In this document: positions 53,530 through 61,557 of the stretch, in pieces
How positions within the stretch are numbered: the first letter of the stretch is position 1
Layout of the letters: each line of letters starts with the position of its first letter
DNA from: Verrucomicrobiia bacterium
GTDB lineage: Bacteria > Verrucomicrobiota > Verrucomicrobiia > Limisphaerales > JADLHS01
DNA: 63,791 nt
Assembly (NCBI GenBank): GCA_011525685.1
Contig: WYBW01000128.1
Coordinates: forward strand, 1-63,791
Direction: 5' to 3'
Notes under the pieces: generated by a model
What the model was told of the DNA's origin: nothing
Seen by the model: only the letters and a program-made list of their open reading frames with translations
Databases searched by the model: none
Program-made: the position numbers and the translations under genes

Positions 53530-54165
53530 ATGGCTTCCTTCCACCCGCCATTGACGCTGTTGATCGTGGACGACCACTACGTGTTTCGCGCCGGGCTTAG
53601 GGCGGTGTTGAGCCTGCGGAAGGATTTCCGGGTGGTCGCCGAAGCCGGCGACGGCACGGAAGCGTTGACCGCCTTCCGGGAGCATGAGCCGGGCATGACC
53701 TTGATGGATTTGCGGCTGCCGGACGCCACCGGCATCGAAACACTGCGGCGCATCCGGCAAGAATTCCCCGCGGCGCGGGTGTTGATGCTGACGACCTTTG
53801 ACGGGGACGAGGACATTCACCGCGCACTGGAGGCGGGCGCCTGTGGGTATTTGCTCAAGAGCGTTCCCGGGCCGGAATTGTTGCAGGCCATTGAAGCCGC
53901 GGCGCTGGGCAGGCGCTACATTCCGCCGCAGGTGCAAAAGCGGTTGGAGGAACGGGCGACATTCGGCGAACTAACCGATCGCGAACGCGAGGTCCTGCCG
54001 CTGGTCGTGAAGGGCCTGACGAACAAAGACATCGCCGGCATACTGGGGTTCACCGAGTTTACCGCCAAGGCGCATGTGCGCAGCCTGCTCTCGAAACTTG
54101 GGGCGGCGGATCGGACGGAACTGGTTTCGATTGCGGTTCAACGCGGACTTGTTCACCTGGAATAA
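53530..54165 (+). CDS. NarL/FixJ-type response regulator
   Basis: 211 residues. Receiver domain LLIVDDHYVFRAGLRAVLSL with Asp60 in MTLMDLRLPDATGIETL as phosphorylation site, and Thr and Lys of MLTTFDGDED and GYLLKSV. LuxR-type helix-turn-helix at about 145-205: ELTDREREVLPLVVKGLTNK, DIAGILGFTEFTAKAHVRSL. The HisKA_3 kinase ends three bases before it; the pair forms a two-component operon. Targets are unknown, but the LamG gene and pseudopilin downstream share a palindromic upstream element at 54360 and 58888 that could be its site, which is an inference. Confidence 0.95.
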   Translation: MASFHPPLTLLIVDDHYVFRAGLRAVLSLRKDFRVVAEAGDGTEALTAFREHEPGMTLMDLRLPDATGIETLRRIRQEFPAARVLMLTTFDGDEDIHRALEAGACGYLLKSVPGPELLQAIEAAALGRRYIPPQVQKRLEERATFGELTDREREVLPLVVKGLTNKDIAGILGFTEFTAKAHVRSLLSKLGAADRTELVSIAVQRGLVHLE

Positions 54166-54359
54166 GCTTCGTCGCGGTACGGCACGGTTGCTCGGACGAA
54201 CACTCATTGCCCCGCGCCATCCCCTCCCGGACAAAGAGCTCGCTTTCAAGCGGTCCACTCACCTTTCCTCTGGCCGCGTTCTCGCGGCCATTGACCGATC
54301 CAACCGCTGATTGAGGGCGAAACCGGCATCGCCGACCTCGCAGGACTCTGATCAGTGCC

Positions 54360-54404
54360 ATTATCCGAATGGACAATAGGCGCGGGCTTAATACACACGC
54401 TAAC
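54360..54404 (+). promoter_or_regulatory. Palindromic upstream motif, copy 1
   Basis: ATTATCC-GAAT-GGACAAT (54360-54377), an inverted repeat with one mismatch, followed 21 nt later by GCTAAC (54399-54404), 66 nt before the ATG of the LamG/Ig gene. The same combination, with a perfect palindrome and 19 nt spacing, lies before the pseudopilin gene at 58888-58930. Probably an operator or activator site. Confidence 0.5.
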
Positions 54405-54470
54405 ATGGGTTAAATGCTTATCCAGATGCCATGGCTTGCCGTCATCGCAAACATGCCCGCACCATCTCCC

Positions 54471-57400
54471 ATGAAAACCATCCTTCGCCAATCCAAACTG
54501 ATGATTCGATCGTTCCTCTCCAGCGCTCCAGCCGTCTTGACCGTGGCGGCTGTGTTGCTGGCCGGCCCGCTCCTCTGCCCGGCGGCGCTCGTCGTTCATT
54601 TCCCGTATGACAATCTTGCGGCGACCAACTCCGGCACGGGAGGTCCGACCTACGACGGAGTTTTGTTCAACGGCACCACCCTCATCACCACGGACTCCAT
54701 CCTCGGCAACGGCTCGGCCTCATTCGACAGTTCTTTGTCCAGCTACATCGCGCACGGCCCGAGTCCCATCTCGGGCACGCAGGATCGGACGTTGAGTTTG
54801 TGGACCAAGAACACTCTCGTGGCGGCCGACGGTCAGCGGAGCGTCATCGCCATCGGCAACGGCGAAAACGGAGCGCCCAACGGTGGGAAGATGGACATAG
54901 ACCTGGACGCCAGCGGAGGCCCGGCGGGCGTGGGTCGCGTCGAAATCGGCGTGGCGGGTGGCCGCACCGCCCCCAATTACGCCAGCCCGGGTGTGAACAG
55001 CAACGTCTGGTCGCTGGTCACTGTCACTTGGTCCGCCAGCCGGGGCGGCGGCCTGAACGGGGCGCGAATCTATGTAAACGGCCAGTTCGTCTATGCCCCG
55101 GGCGCCGCCACCCCGGCGATCAACACCGGCAACGGCGGATTCAATGATTTCTTCGTGGGCAAAAGCGTCAATTCCCTCATCGCTTTCCCCGGTATTCAGC
55201 AGTACTACAATGGACTGTTGGATGACGTTTCCGTGTGGAGCGTCAACCTGTCCGATACCGAGGTGCTGGCGCTCTATCAGGTGGCGACCGAGCCGGCCTT
55301 GAAATATGACGCGGGTGATTTCGCCGCGCTCAAAGCCCTCCACGATGCCGCGTCCGGCTCGGTCACGATTGGCGCGCGCACTTGGAGTTATGCCACCAAT
55401 CTGCTCACCAGCGCCGGTCTCACCAACACCGCTGCCGGCCACCTGCTGGTGTTCAACACCGCCAACGGCACCGGTGTGGCCAACTGGAGCGCCACCCCGC
55501 CGCAGATGCTCACTCAACCGGTGTCCCAGACTAACGCAGTCGGCTCCGCGGCCACGTTCAGCGCCTTTGCCCTCGGCCAGCAACCGCTCGCCTTTCAGTG
55601 GTATTTCAACAGCAACCCGCTCGAGGGAGCCACTGCCTCCAGTTTGACCCGCGATCCCGTCCAACTGGCCGATGGCGGCAGTTACTTTGTGGTCGTCACC
55701 AACATTCACGGCGCGACCACCAGCAGCGTGGTGAGCTTGACCGTAGTGGACAACACACCGCCGTTCATCACCGCCAACCCGACCAACGTCACGGTTGTAC
55801 GGGGGCAACCAGTCACTCTCGAAGCGGCGGCGGACGGCTCCCCACCCCTTTCCTTCCAATGGCGCAGAGATGGCGCACCCATGAGTGGCGCAACCACCAA
55901 CCCGCTGCACATCCCCGGCGCGGCCTACAGCGATGCCGGCAATTGGGATCTGGTCGTGACCAACAGTTTTGGAGCCGCCACGAGCCAGGTGGCGGTGGTC
56001 ACGGTGCTCGACGTGACGGCACCGCTGATCCTCAACGCCACCAACATCATCGTCGCGCCAACCGGACCCTCCGGCACGATCGTCAGCCTGTCGCACATCA
56101 TTGCCAACGATGACAGGGACGGAGTGATGCCGGTGATTCTGAACCCGCCCGGCGGTTCGCTGTTTCCGCCTGGAGCGACGGTCGTGAGTGCCCTGGCCGC
56201 AGACGCCGCCGGCAATCAGGCGAAGACCTACTTCACGGTTATGGTGCTGGCGACGGTGCCGTGGCAGACCAATTTCCTGGACACCTTCACGGTCAGCGCC
56301 AACAGCACGGACCTCAACTTCGAGTATGACGTTGTCGGCAGGCAATCCGGGGTGCTGTCGCCTCTGCCGTACGCCGAAAGCATCGCCACGGCTGTGCTGG
56401 GCCAGCAGGATGCCTTTTCGCAGGTTGAGCATCCTTCCTACCCGGGCAAGCTGTATCTGAGCTCGGACGCCTCGACCAGCACCGTGGTGGCCACGCCGGC
56501 CAACAATTTCGTCGAGAGCGCCACGTTTGCGGTTGAGTTCGAGGTGCAGCCGCCAATCGAGGCGGACGCCAACCTGGACTGGGCGGCCGTCAGTTGGGGA
56601 GCGGTCACGGCCAACCGGTTTCCCAACGAGACCACGGTGAGTCCCATCAACGGCATGGGCGTTCTGTTCCGCGGGTCGCCGGTCACCAACGAAATCGTCT
56701 TCTTCCAAGGTGCAACCACTTTGCACCGAGGTTACCCGTATTACGAAGGCACCGGTTTGGAACCGCTGCCTTCGCCGCCCTACAACGTCCGCATCGAGGT
56801 TTACGGCTCGGCCTTTGGGGATGGTTCGCCAGCTTTGGTGCGGACGCTCATCAACGGACGGCCCGTGCGAATCTCGGACACCACCACGAACGAGTTCCAT
56901 TGGATCAAGACCAACGGTTTCGCGGGCAATCTCATCAGCCTGGCGGTGTTCCGGCAGGTCGGCCTGGCCAAAGAATCGGCGTTCGACAATTTCCGCGTCA
57001 CCGCCCTGCCGAGCATCTGGCCCTCGCGCACCGCCATCACGACGATTCAAGGCAGCAACAACCAAGCGTTCGACGTTGTCGTGCCACCTTCGCTGGTCGC
57101 GACCAGCCTGGTGACAGTGGTCATCTCTAACGCCCATCCGGCGGTGGCGTCACTGGCGGGTGAGGTGGGTGGCTTGCGCACCTTGACCTTCAACGCCGGC
57201 GGGCCGAATCGCCAAAGCGTTACGGTCATTGGTCAGGCCGTCGGCAACTCCACGTTCACCCTTGGCACCACCGCGGGCGTGCCCATTGGGCGAACGCCGG
57301 TCAGTGTGAAGGTCATTCCGCCGCCTTTGCACATCGCGAATCCCAGCTTTGAAGAGCCGCCCATCCCGGGATTCCCGGGCAGCGGCGCGGTGACCGGTTG

Positions 57401-58595
57401 GGCCGCCAGTGAACCGGAGTGGATCGGCCTCAGTCCGAACCTCGAAATTGGCGGCGCGCTGGCCAACAACAGCTTCACCTTGGATGGCAGTTACGCGGCG
57501 ATTTTGCGCAGCGTGCCGGCCCAGGGATTCCTGGACACGCAGTTGAGTACGACAATCAGCAACCTTGCCGTCGGGCAGGTCTATCAACTGAGTTTCCGCG
57601 CCAACGCCGGCGCCGGCGGCGCCACCACGCTGATGGACGTGGTGCTGGACGGGGCTTCGGCCCTCAGCACTCGCGTCGCCCCGGTCGGCTTTGCCTCGCT
57701 GTTGGATTACAAGCCGGTGAGCCTCGTGTTTACGGCCGCTGCCAGCACGGTTTCCCTCGCCATCTCGAACCAGTCGCCTGCGGTCGCCGAAGGCCGGCTG
57801 CTGGTGGACAGCTTCGGCGTGCAGGCGATAAGCGGCCCGTTAAAGTGGAGCATCGCCCCGTGGACAGGGGATGAGGATTCGGGAGTCTGGAGCACAAACA
57901 CTTACACCCATGCCTATAACTTTGGCCGTGCCGAGAACATTCTCATCAATGGCGTCAGCTTCACCGGGATTGCCGGTGGCAATCCCTCCGTCAACGGGCG
58001 GTTCGTATTCGCGGGGCAACCGACCCAGCTTCAGAATGCCAGCGGGGCGAACACTCCGGCCATGACGGGTGAGAGCTTCAATCTGGCGAAGGACTTCATT
58101 TACAACGGGCAGAACCCCACGTTGACCCTTCAGGGACTCACGGCCGGAGCCAAGTATCGTTTCAAGCTCTTTGGCTTTGGCTTCGGCGCCACACCCAATG
58201 ACCGGGTGTCCACGTTCACCGCCGGCGGACAAAGCATCACCGTGGATGAGGGCCTCTTTGGTCAGGGCCAGGGCATCATCCTCAACTACGACTTCACGGC
58301 CACCGGTTCGACGGAAGTCATCACGTGGCGGGTCGTGGGCGGCGGCACCTATCACACGGCGGGCTTTGCCAACCAGTTGGTCGAACTGCCCGTGACCTTG
58401 ACGATCACCCAGGTTTCGCCCACCCAGGTCCGCATCGCCTGGCCGGCGGCGGCGACGGGTTACGAGTTGTACACTTCCCCGCATGTCGGCGCTGGTTATG
58501 CCAGCCTCGGCGTCGCCCCCGCAATCGAGGGCAATGAGTCGGTGGTATATCAGACCATCAGTGGCAGCCGCTACTATCGGCTGGTCAAACCGTAA
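54471..58595 (+). CDS. Giant secreted multidomain protein: LamG, Ig-like, HYR-like, carbohydrate-binding-like
   Basis: 1374 residues. Signal peptide (PAVLTVAAVLLAGPLLCPAA). A LamG domain (VHFPYDNLAATNSGTGGPTY to WSVNLSDTEVLALYQV) occupies residues about 40-260. A dockerin-like segment follows (DFAALKALHDAASGSVTIGA), then two Ig-like domains (PLAFQWYFNSNPLEGATAS; PLSFQWRRDGAPMSGATTN), an HYR-like repeat (VVSALAADAAGNQAKTYFTV), a second jelly-roll (about 610-850), a PEP-CTERM-like carbohydrate-binding region starting HIANPSFEEPPIPGF, and a C-terminal YELYTSPHVGAGYASL...RYYRLVKP tail. No catalytic motif seen. ATG at 54471 chosen for the signal. Presumed surface adhesin or glycan-binding protein. 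Shares an upstream palindrome with the next gene. Confidence 0.85.
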   Translation: MKTILRQSKLMIRSFLSSAPAVLTVAAVLLAGPLLCPAALVVHFPYDNLAATNSGTGGPTYDGVLFNGTTLITTDSILGNGSASFDSSLSSYIAHGPSPISGTQDRTLSLWTKNTLVAADGQRSVIAIGNGENGAPNGGKMDIDLDASGGPAGVGRVEIGVAGGRTAPNYASPGVNSNVWSLVTVTWSASRGGGLNGARIYVNGQFVYAPGAATPAINTGNGGFNDFFVGKSVNSLIAFPGIQQYYNGLLDDVSVWSVNLSDTEVLALYQVATEPALKYDAGDFAALKALHDAASGSVTIGARTWSYATNLLTSAGLTNTAAGHLLVFNTANGTGVANWSATPPQMLTQPVSQTNAVGSAATFSAFALGQQPLAFQWYFNSNPLEGATASSLTRDPVQLADGGSYFVVVTNIHGATTSSVVSLTVVDNTPPFITANPTNVTVVRGQPVTLEAAADGSPPLSFQWRRDGAPMSGATTNPLHIPGAAYSDAGNWDLVVTNSFGAATSQVAVVTVLDVTAPLILNATNIIVAPTGPSGTIVSLSHIIANDDRDGVMPVILNPPGGSLFPPGATVVSALAADAAGNQAKTYFTVMVLATVPWQTNFLDTFTVSANSTDLNFEYDVVGRQSGVLSPLPYAESIATAVLGQQDAFSQVEHPSYPGKLYLSSDASTSTVVATPANNFVESATFAVEFEVQPPIEADANLDWAAVSWGAVTANRFPNETTVSPINGMGVLFRGSPVTNEIVFFQGATTLHRGYPYYEGTGLEPLPSPPYNVRIEVYGSAFGDGSPALVRTLINGRPVRISDTTTNEFHWIKTNGFAGNLISLAVFRQVGLAKESAFDNFRVTALPSIWPSRTAITTIQGSNNQAFDVVVPPSLVATSLVTVVISNAHPAVASLAGEVGGLRTLTFNAGGPNRQSVTVIGQAVGNSTFTLGTTAGVPIGRTPVSVKVIPPPLHIANPSFEEPPIPGFPGSGAVTGWAASEPEWIGLSPNLEIGGALANNSFTLDGSYAAILRSVPAQGFLDTQLSTTISNLAVGQVYQLSFRANAGAGGATTLMDVVLDGASALSTRVAPVGFASLLDYKPVSLVFTAAASTVSLAISNQSPAVAEGRLLVDSFGVQAISGPLKWSIAPWTGDEDSGVWSTNTYTHAYNFGRAENILINGVSFTGIAGGNPSVNGRFVFAGQPTQLQNASGANTPAMTGESFNLAKDFIYNGQNPTLTLQGLTAGAKYRFKLFGFGFGATPNDRVSTFTAGGQSITVDEGLFGQGQGIILNYDFTATGSTEVITWRVVGGGTYHTAGFANQLVELPVTLTITQVSPTQVRIAWPAAATGYELYTSPHVGAGYASLGVAPAIEGNESVVYQTISGSRYYRLVKP

Positions 58596-58887
58596 CTCGA
58601 CCCTCTGCCTCCAGCACGGTCAGGATGTAAACCGAGCTTTTGAGGCTCGGGGTTTGGGCCGCATTGGTCCGCACCCGCTGAAACCAGCGCTTGCGGGCCG
58701 TGGGACGCGCACCACATCCCTGCACTGCCATGCCGCGAAATCATTTCGCGCCGCGCGGATTTCTCCGGCGATTCAGGGCGTGCGGTCTCCCCTTTGTTCA
58801 GACCGCCGGGGCATGCTGTTCCACTTTGGTTGCGCACCTCGGCGTCTGCGCCCTTGCGGCCGGGTGTTGGAGTCGTCTTCAGTCTGG

Positions 58888-58930
58888 ATTGTCCCAACGG
58901 ACAATGGCGGGGACGCGAGCCTGCGCTAAC
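58888..58930 (+). promoter_or_regulatory. Palindromic upstream motif, copy 2
   Basis: ATTGTCC-CAAC-GGACAAT (58888-58905) is a perfect 7 bp inverted repeat; GCTAAC follows at 58925-58930, 38 nt before the ATG of the pseudopilin gene. Same arrangement as at 54360-54404. The rest of 58596-58887 contains no gene that I can support. Confidence 0.55.
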
Positions 58931-58968
58931 TTCCTTTGCAAGAATTTCACCGAAGCACTTGAACCACG

Positions 58969-59781
58969 ATGCCCTCGCGCCGAAGACACTCAGCCCGCCC
59001 AGCCGGCTTCACTTTGATCGAACTGCTCGTGGTGATCGCGATCATTGCGATCCTTGCGGCCATGCTCCTTCCGGCCTTGAGCAGGGCCAAGGAACGGGCG
59101 CGCAGCATCAGTTGTCTGAACAACCTCAAGCAACTCGCCCTGGCCCACCAGATTTACATTCTCGACAACAACGATCGCCCGTTCGCCTACCCCAGTGTGG
59201 CTCGGGTGTGGTTGGACGTGATGTACGACAGCTACGCCAAAGCCGATGCCGTGCGCCTTTGTGCCACGACCCGCAATCCCGCGCCTGGCTCCCGCACGGA
59301 CGCCCAAGCCGGCCGTTGGAACGAAACTTGGTACTGGACACCGTCCGGCAACACGAACCACTGGGGCAGTTACGCGCTCAACGGCTGGTTTTACGCCGGC
59401 GGTTGGGAGGCTTACCTGGGCAGCGGCAACGCTGACCCGGCCAAGGCATTCAAGTCCGCGTCGGCTGTGGCACAACCCTCGAAAGCCCCGGTCTTCGCGG
59501 ATGGGATCTGGCCGGATGCCTGGCCGCAGGCCACTGACCGCGCCTCGGCCAGCCTCAGCGGGACCACCGTTAGCGGACTGGGTGGCATGTCCCGGATTCA
59601 AATCGCCCGCCATGGAAACCGGCCGTCCCCGCCACCCACCGCTTACAATGTGGCCCAACCTCTGCCGGCCTCGATCAACAGCGCATTCTTCGATGGACAC
59701 ACCGAATCGGTGCGCTTGGAAAATCTGTGGCAACAATTCTGGCATGTGGGCTATGTCGAGCCGCGCCAACGCCCGCGCTGA
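58969..59781 (+). CDS. Prepilin-type protein with H-x-DG motif
   Basis: 270 residues. Typical type II secretion/type IV pilin leader: basic residues then [20 protein letters not shown] with cleavage after Gly and Glu5, running into [20 protein letters not shown] and [18 protein letters not shown]. The C-terminal [20 protein letters not shown] carries the H-x9-DG motif that defines a large family of planctomycete/verrucomicrobial pseudopilins. These genomes carry dozens of paralogues, thought to be displayed on the surface. ATG at 58969; preceded by a shared palindrome. No other pilus gene is nearby. Confidence 0.92.
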   Translation: MPSRRRHSARPAGFTLIELLVVIAIIAILAAMLLPALSRAKERARSISCLNNLKQLALAHQIYILDNNDRPFAYPSVARVWLDVMYDSYAKADAVRLCATTRNPAPGSRTDAQAGRWNETWYWTPSGNTNHWGSYALNGWFYAGGWEAYLGSGNADPAKAFKSASAVAQPSKAPVFADGIWPDAWPQATDRASASLSGTTVSGLGGMSRIQIARHGNRPSPPPTAYNVAQPLPASINSAFFDGHTESVRLENLWQQFWHVGYVEPRQRPR

Positions 59782-59987
59782 CCTTCCCGGGTGACGCCTT
59801 GCCGCCGGCTTGCGGCCCGCACGCATATCAGAACTTCAGCAGGCGGCGATGAAAAACCCTCGACCTTGCGGATCTCTCGTCAGCACCCGGCTTTCGTTCA
59901 TGGGCGTCAGGACAGCATGGCGCTGCTGTGGGACACGACATTCCGGTTGTCAGCAGTCGCCGCCTGTTCACGGCGTCGGTTTGCCGT

Positions 59988-60410
59988 CTATGGCCTGGTT
60001 TCAAACACAAGCTGATACGGCACGGAGGAATGGCCCTCGGTGTCGCGGAAGCTCTGAAACTTCCCCAGGTTAAGCCAGAGCACGTAAGTCCTGCCGGGCT
60101 GCAGTTTCACCGGCATGACGCGCGTGCGCCTGTCCGGGAGATAGTGAATCTTGCCGCCTGACTCGGGAAAGTGTTCCTTCGAGACTTGGCAGACCGACCA
60201 GTTGCCTTTCACCATGTCCTTGCTGAAGGTGAACTTTAGTTCCTTTAGCGCCGGGTCCACGTCAGTCGCGCCGGCTTGCGGCACGGTCTTCACCACTGAG
60301 GGTGGCAATGCCTTGACTGAATACTCCCTGGCGGCCTGGGCCAGGGCGGCAACTGCCAGCATCGTTGAGGCAATCGCGATTCCACTGATCAGTTTCGGTT
60401 TGTTTTTCAT
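59988..60410 (-). CDS. Small exported protein consisting of one SbsA/Big_5-type Ig-like domain
   Basis: 140 residues: signal peptide (LISGIAIASTMLAVAALAQA) followed only by an Ig-like domain of the Big_5 (SbsA Ig-like) kind, SVVKTVPQAGATDVDPALKE, LKFTFSKDMVKGNWSVCQVS, and RVMPVKLQPGRTYVLWLNLG, VPYQLVFETRP. The same domain forms the extracytoplasmic end of the kinase at 61558-63591 and the N-terminal part of the protein at 60412-61554; about half of the positions are identical by eye. Third gene of the kinase operon: its ATG lies one base after the stop of the preceding gene, with a GGAG site at 10 nt. Possibly a binding partner or competitor of the kinase ectodomain; not proven. Confidence 0.85.
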   Translation of the reverse strand: MKNKPKLISGIAIASTMLAVAALAQAAREYSVKALPPSVVKTVPQAGATDVDPALKELKFTFSKDMVKGNWSVCQVSKEHFPESGGKIHYLPDRRTRVMPVKLQPGRTYVLWLNLGKFQSFRDTEGHSSVPYQLVFETRP

Positions 60411-60411
60411 T

Positions 60412-61554
60412 TCAGTTCTCCGATTTGGTTTGCGAAGTTTCCTTCGGGCGCAAGCTTGCAAGGAACTTCTCGTCACTCTCGTTCAGGGATTGGCCCAGTG
60501 TGTCGGGTTCAGCCTGGCCGTTCCACCAGCGGATGATTTCGGTTTTGTAAGGCGGCTGGCCGTTTTGGTCGTTCCACCATTTGCCCCAGGCGTTCCAGTC
60601 TTTGGCAAAATTCTTACCCGTGATTCGCACCAGTGAAATCTGCGCCCACCAGCGCGTGTTGACGTTGCCGTGATAAACCAGATGGATCAAATCCGGCACC
60701 GATTCCTTGTCGCCAATGATGCCCAACGCGCGAATGGCCATCCAGCGGTCGCGATTGTTCCGGTCCACGCGCTCGGAAGCGATCTCGCGCAGGCGGGGCA
60801 GCGCCCTGGTGGAACGCATGGCGGCAAGCGTGTTGATCGCCTGATAATACTCGGTCGAGCGCGGGCCGCTGAGGGCGTCAATCAACTTCCTTTCGAGTGC
60901 GGCGCGCTCCTGGTCGGACCAACCATCGAAGGTGCGTGCATCGAAGAAACTGCGGAACTGGCGATCCGTCCAAGCAAGGACGGCACGTTGGTCGTCGTTG
61001 AGCAACTGCGTCCAGTCCGCGGGCACGCCGCTTTCACGCCTGATCGAGCCCGGAGTCGCGTCGCGCGTCCGAAACGTCAGCAGGTAAGGCACTGCGGGGC
61101 GTCCACCGGTGTCCTTGAAATTCTTGAAGCGGTCGCTGTTGAGCCAGGTCGCGTAAAACTTTCCAGGCTGGAGTTTCACCTTGAGCACACAGGTGCGCCC
61201 GTCGTCGAGATATTTCGGTTGGCCAACCATTTCCGGAAAATTCTCTTCGCCCCAGGTGGACCAGGACCAACTGCCATCCTGCATCTTCTTGCTGAATTGA
61301 ACCACGATTTCCGAGGTGCGCGGATCAACGTTGGTGGCCCCGGCGACCGGTTCGGTTTTCACGACGACAGGCGGCGCGGATTCAAGCGTGATTTCAGCGG
61401 TGAGGCTCGTCGCCGCCAGCAGAACCAGCAGCGCGGCAATGGCGACGGGGTTCTTAATCTTAATCTTCCTCTTAATCCCCAACGCCGAGTGATTAAGATT
61501 GCGATCAAGAGTAAGATTAAGAGTAAGAGTAAGAAGCTCAGTGTTTGTTTTCAT
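60412..61554 (-). CDS. Exported protein with Big_5-type Ig-like domain and HEAT-like repeats
   Basis: 380 residues. Signal helix VAIAALLVLLAATSLTA starts only at residue 37; before it residues 4-34 are a low-complexity TLTLNLTLDRNLNHSALGIK stretch encoded by GATTAA-type iterons, so the native start may have been shorter. The Ig-like domain (about 60-165) reads VVVKTEPVAGATNVDPRTSE, QFSKKMQDGSWSWSTWGEEN and VLKVKLQPGKFYATWLNSDR. The C-terminal half holds three to four HEAT-like helical repeats (AINTLAAMRSTRALPRLREI; RWMAIRALGIIGDKESVPDL). A GAGGAA site overlaps the kinase stop, giving tight coupling. Function unknown; middle gene of the operon. Confidence 0.82.
   Translation of the reverse strand: MKTNTELLTLTLNLTLDRNLNHSALGIKRKIKIKNPVAIAALLVLLAATSLTAEITLESAPPVVVKTEPVAGATNVDPRTSEIVVQFSKKMQDGSWSWSTWGEENFPEMVGQPKYLDDGRTCVLKVKLQPGKFYATWLNSDRFKNFKDTGGRPAVPYLLTFRTRDATPGSIRRESGVPADWTQLLNDDQRAVLAWTDRQFRSFFDARTFDGWSDQERAALERKLIDALSGPRSTEYYQAINTLAAMRSTRALPRLREIASERVDRNNRDRWMAIRALGIIGDKESVPDLIHLVYHGNVNTRWWAQISLVRITGKNFAKDWNAWGKWWNDQNGQPPYKTEIIRWWNGQAEPDTLGQSLNESDEKFLASLRPKETSQTKSEN
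61452..61535. repeat. Hexamer iterons in inverted orientation inside the 5' coding region (family F6)
   Basis: CTTAATCTTAATCTTCCTCTTAATC at the left faces inverse GATTAAGATT and GATCAAGAGTAAGATTAAGA units at the right; the unit is GATTAA with variants GAGTAA and GAAGATTAA. It is translated as the low-complexity TLTLNLTLDRNLN to KRKIKIKN segment of the operon protein. A different family from the others, and the only one lying at the N terminus of an exported protein. Confidence 0.65.
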
Positions 61555-61557
61555 AAT

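Noticed and set aside
54720..57137. 805-codon open frame antisense to the LamG/Ig gene
   Set aside because: Shadow frame: Arg/Gly/Val-rich, no domain, opposite strand clearly coding.
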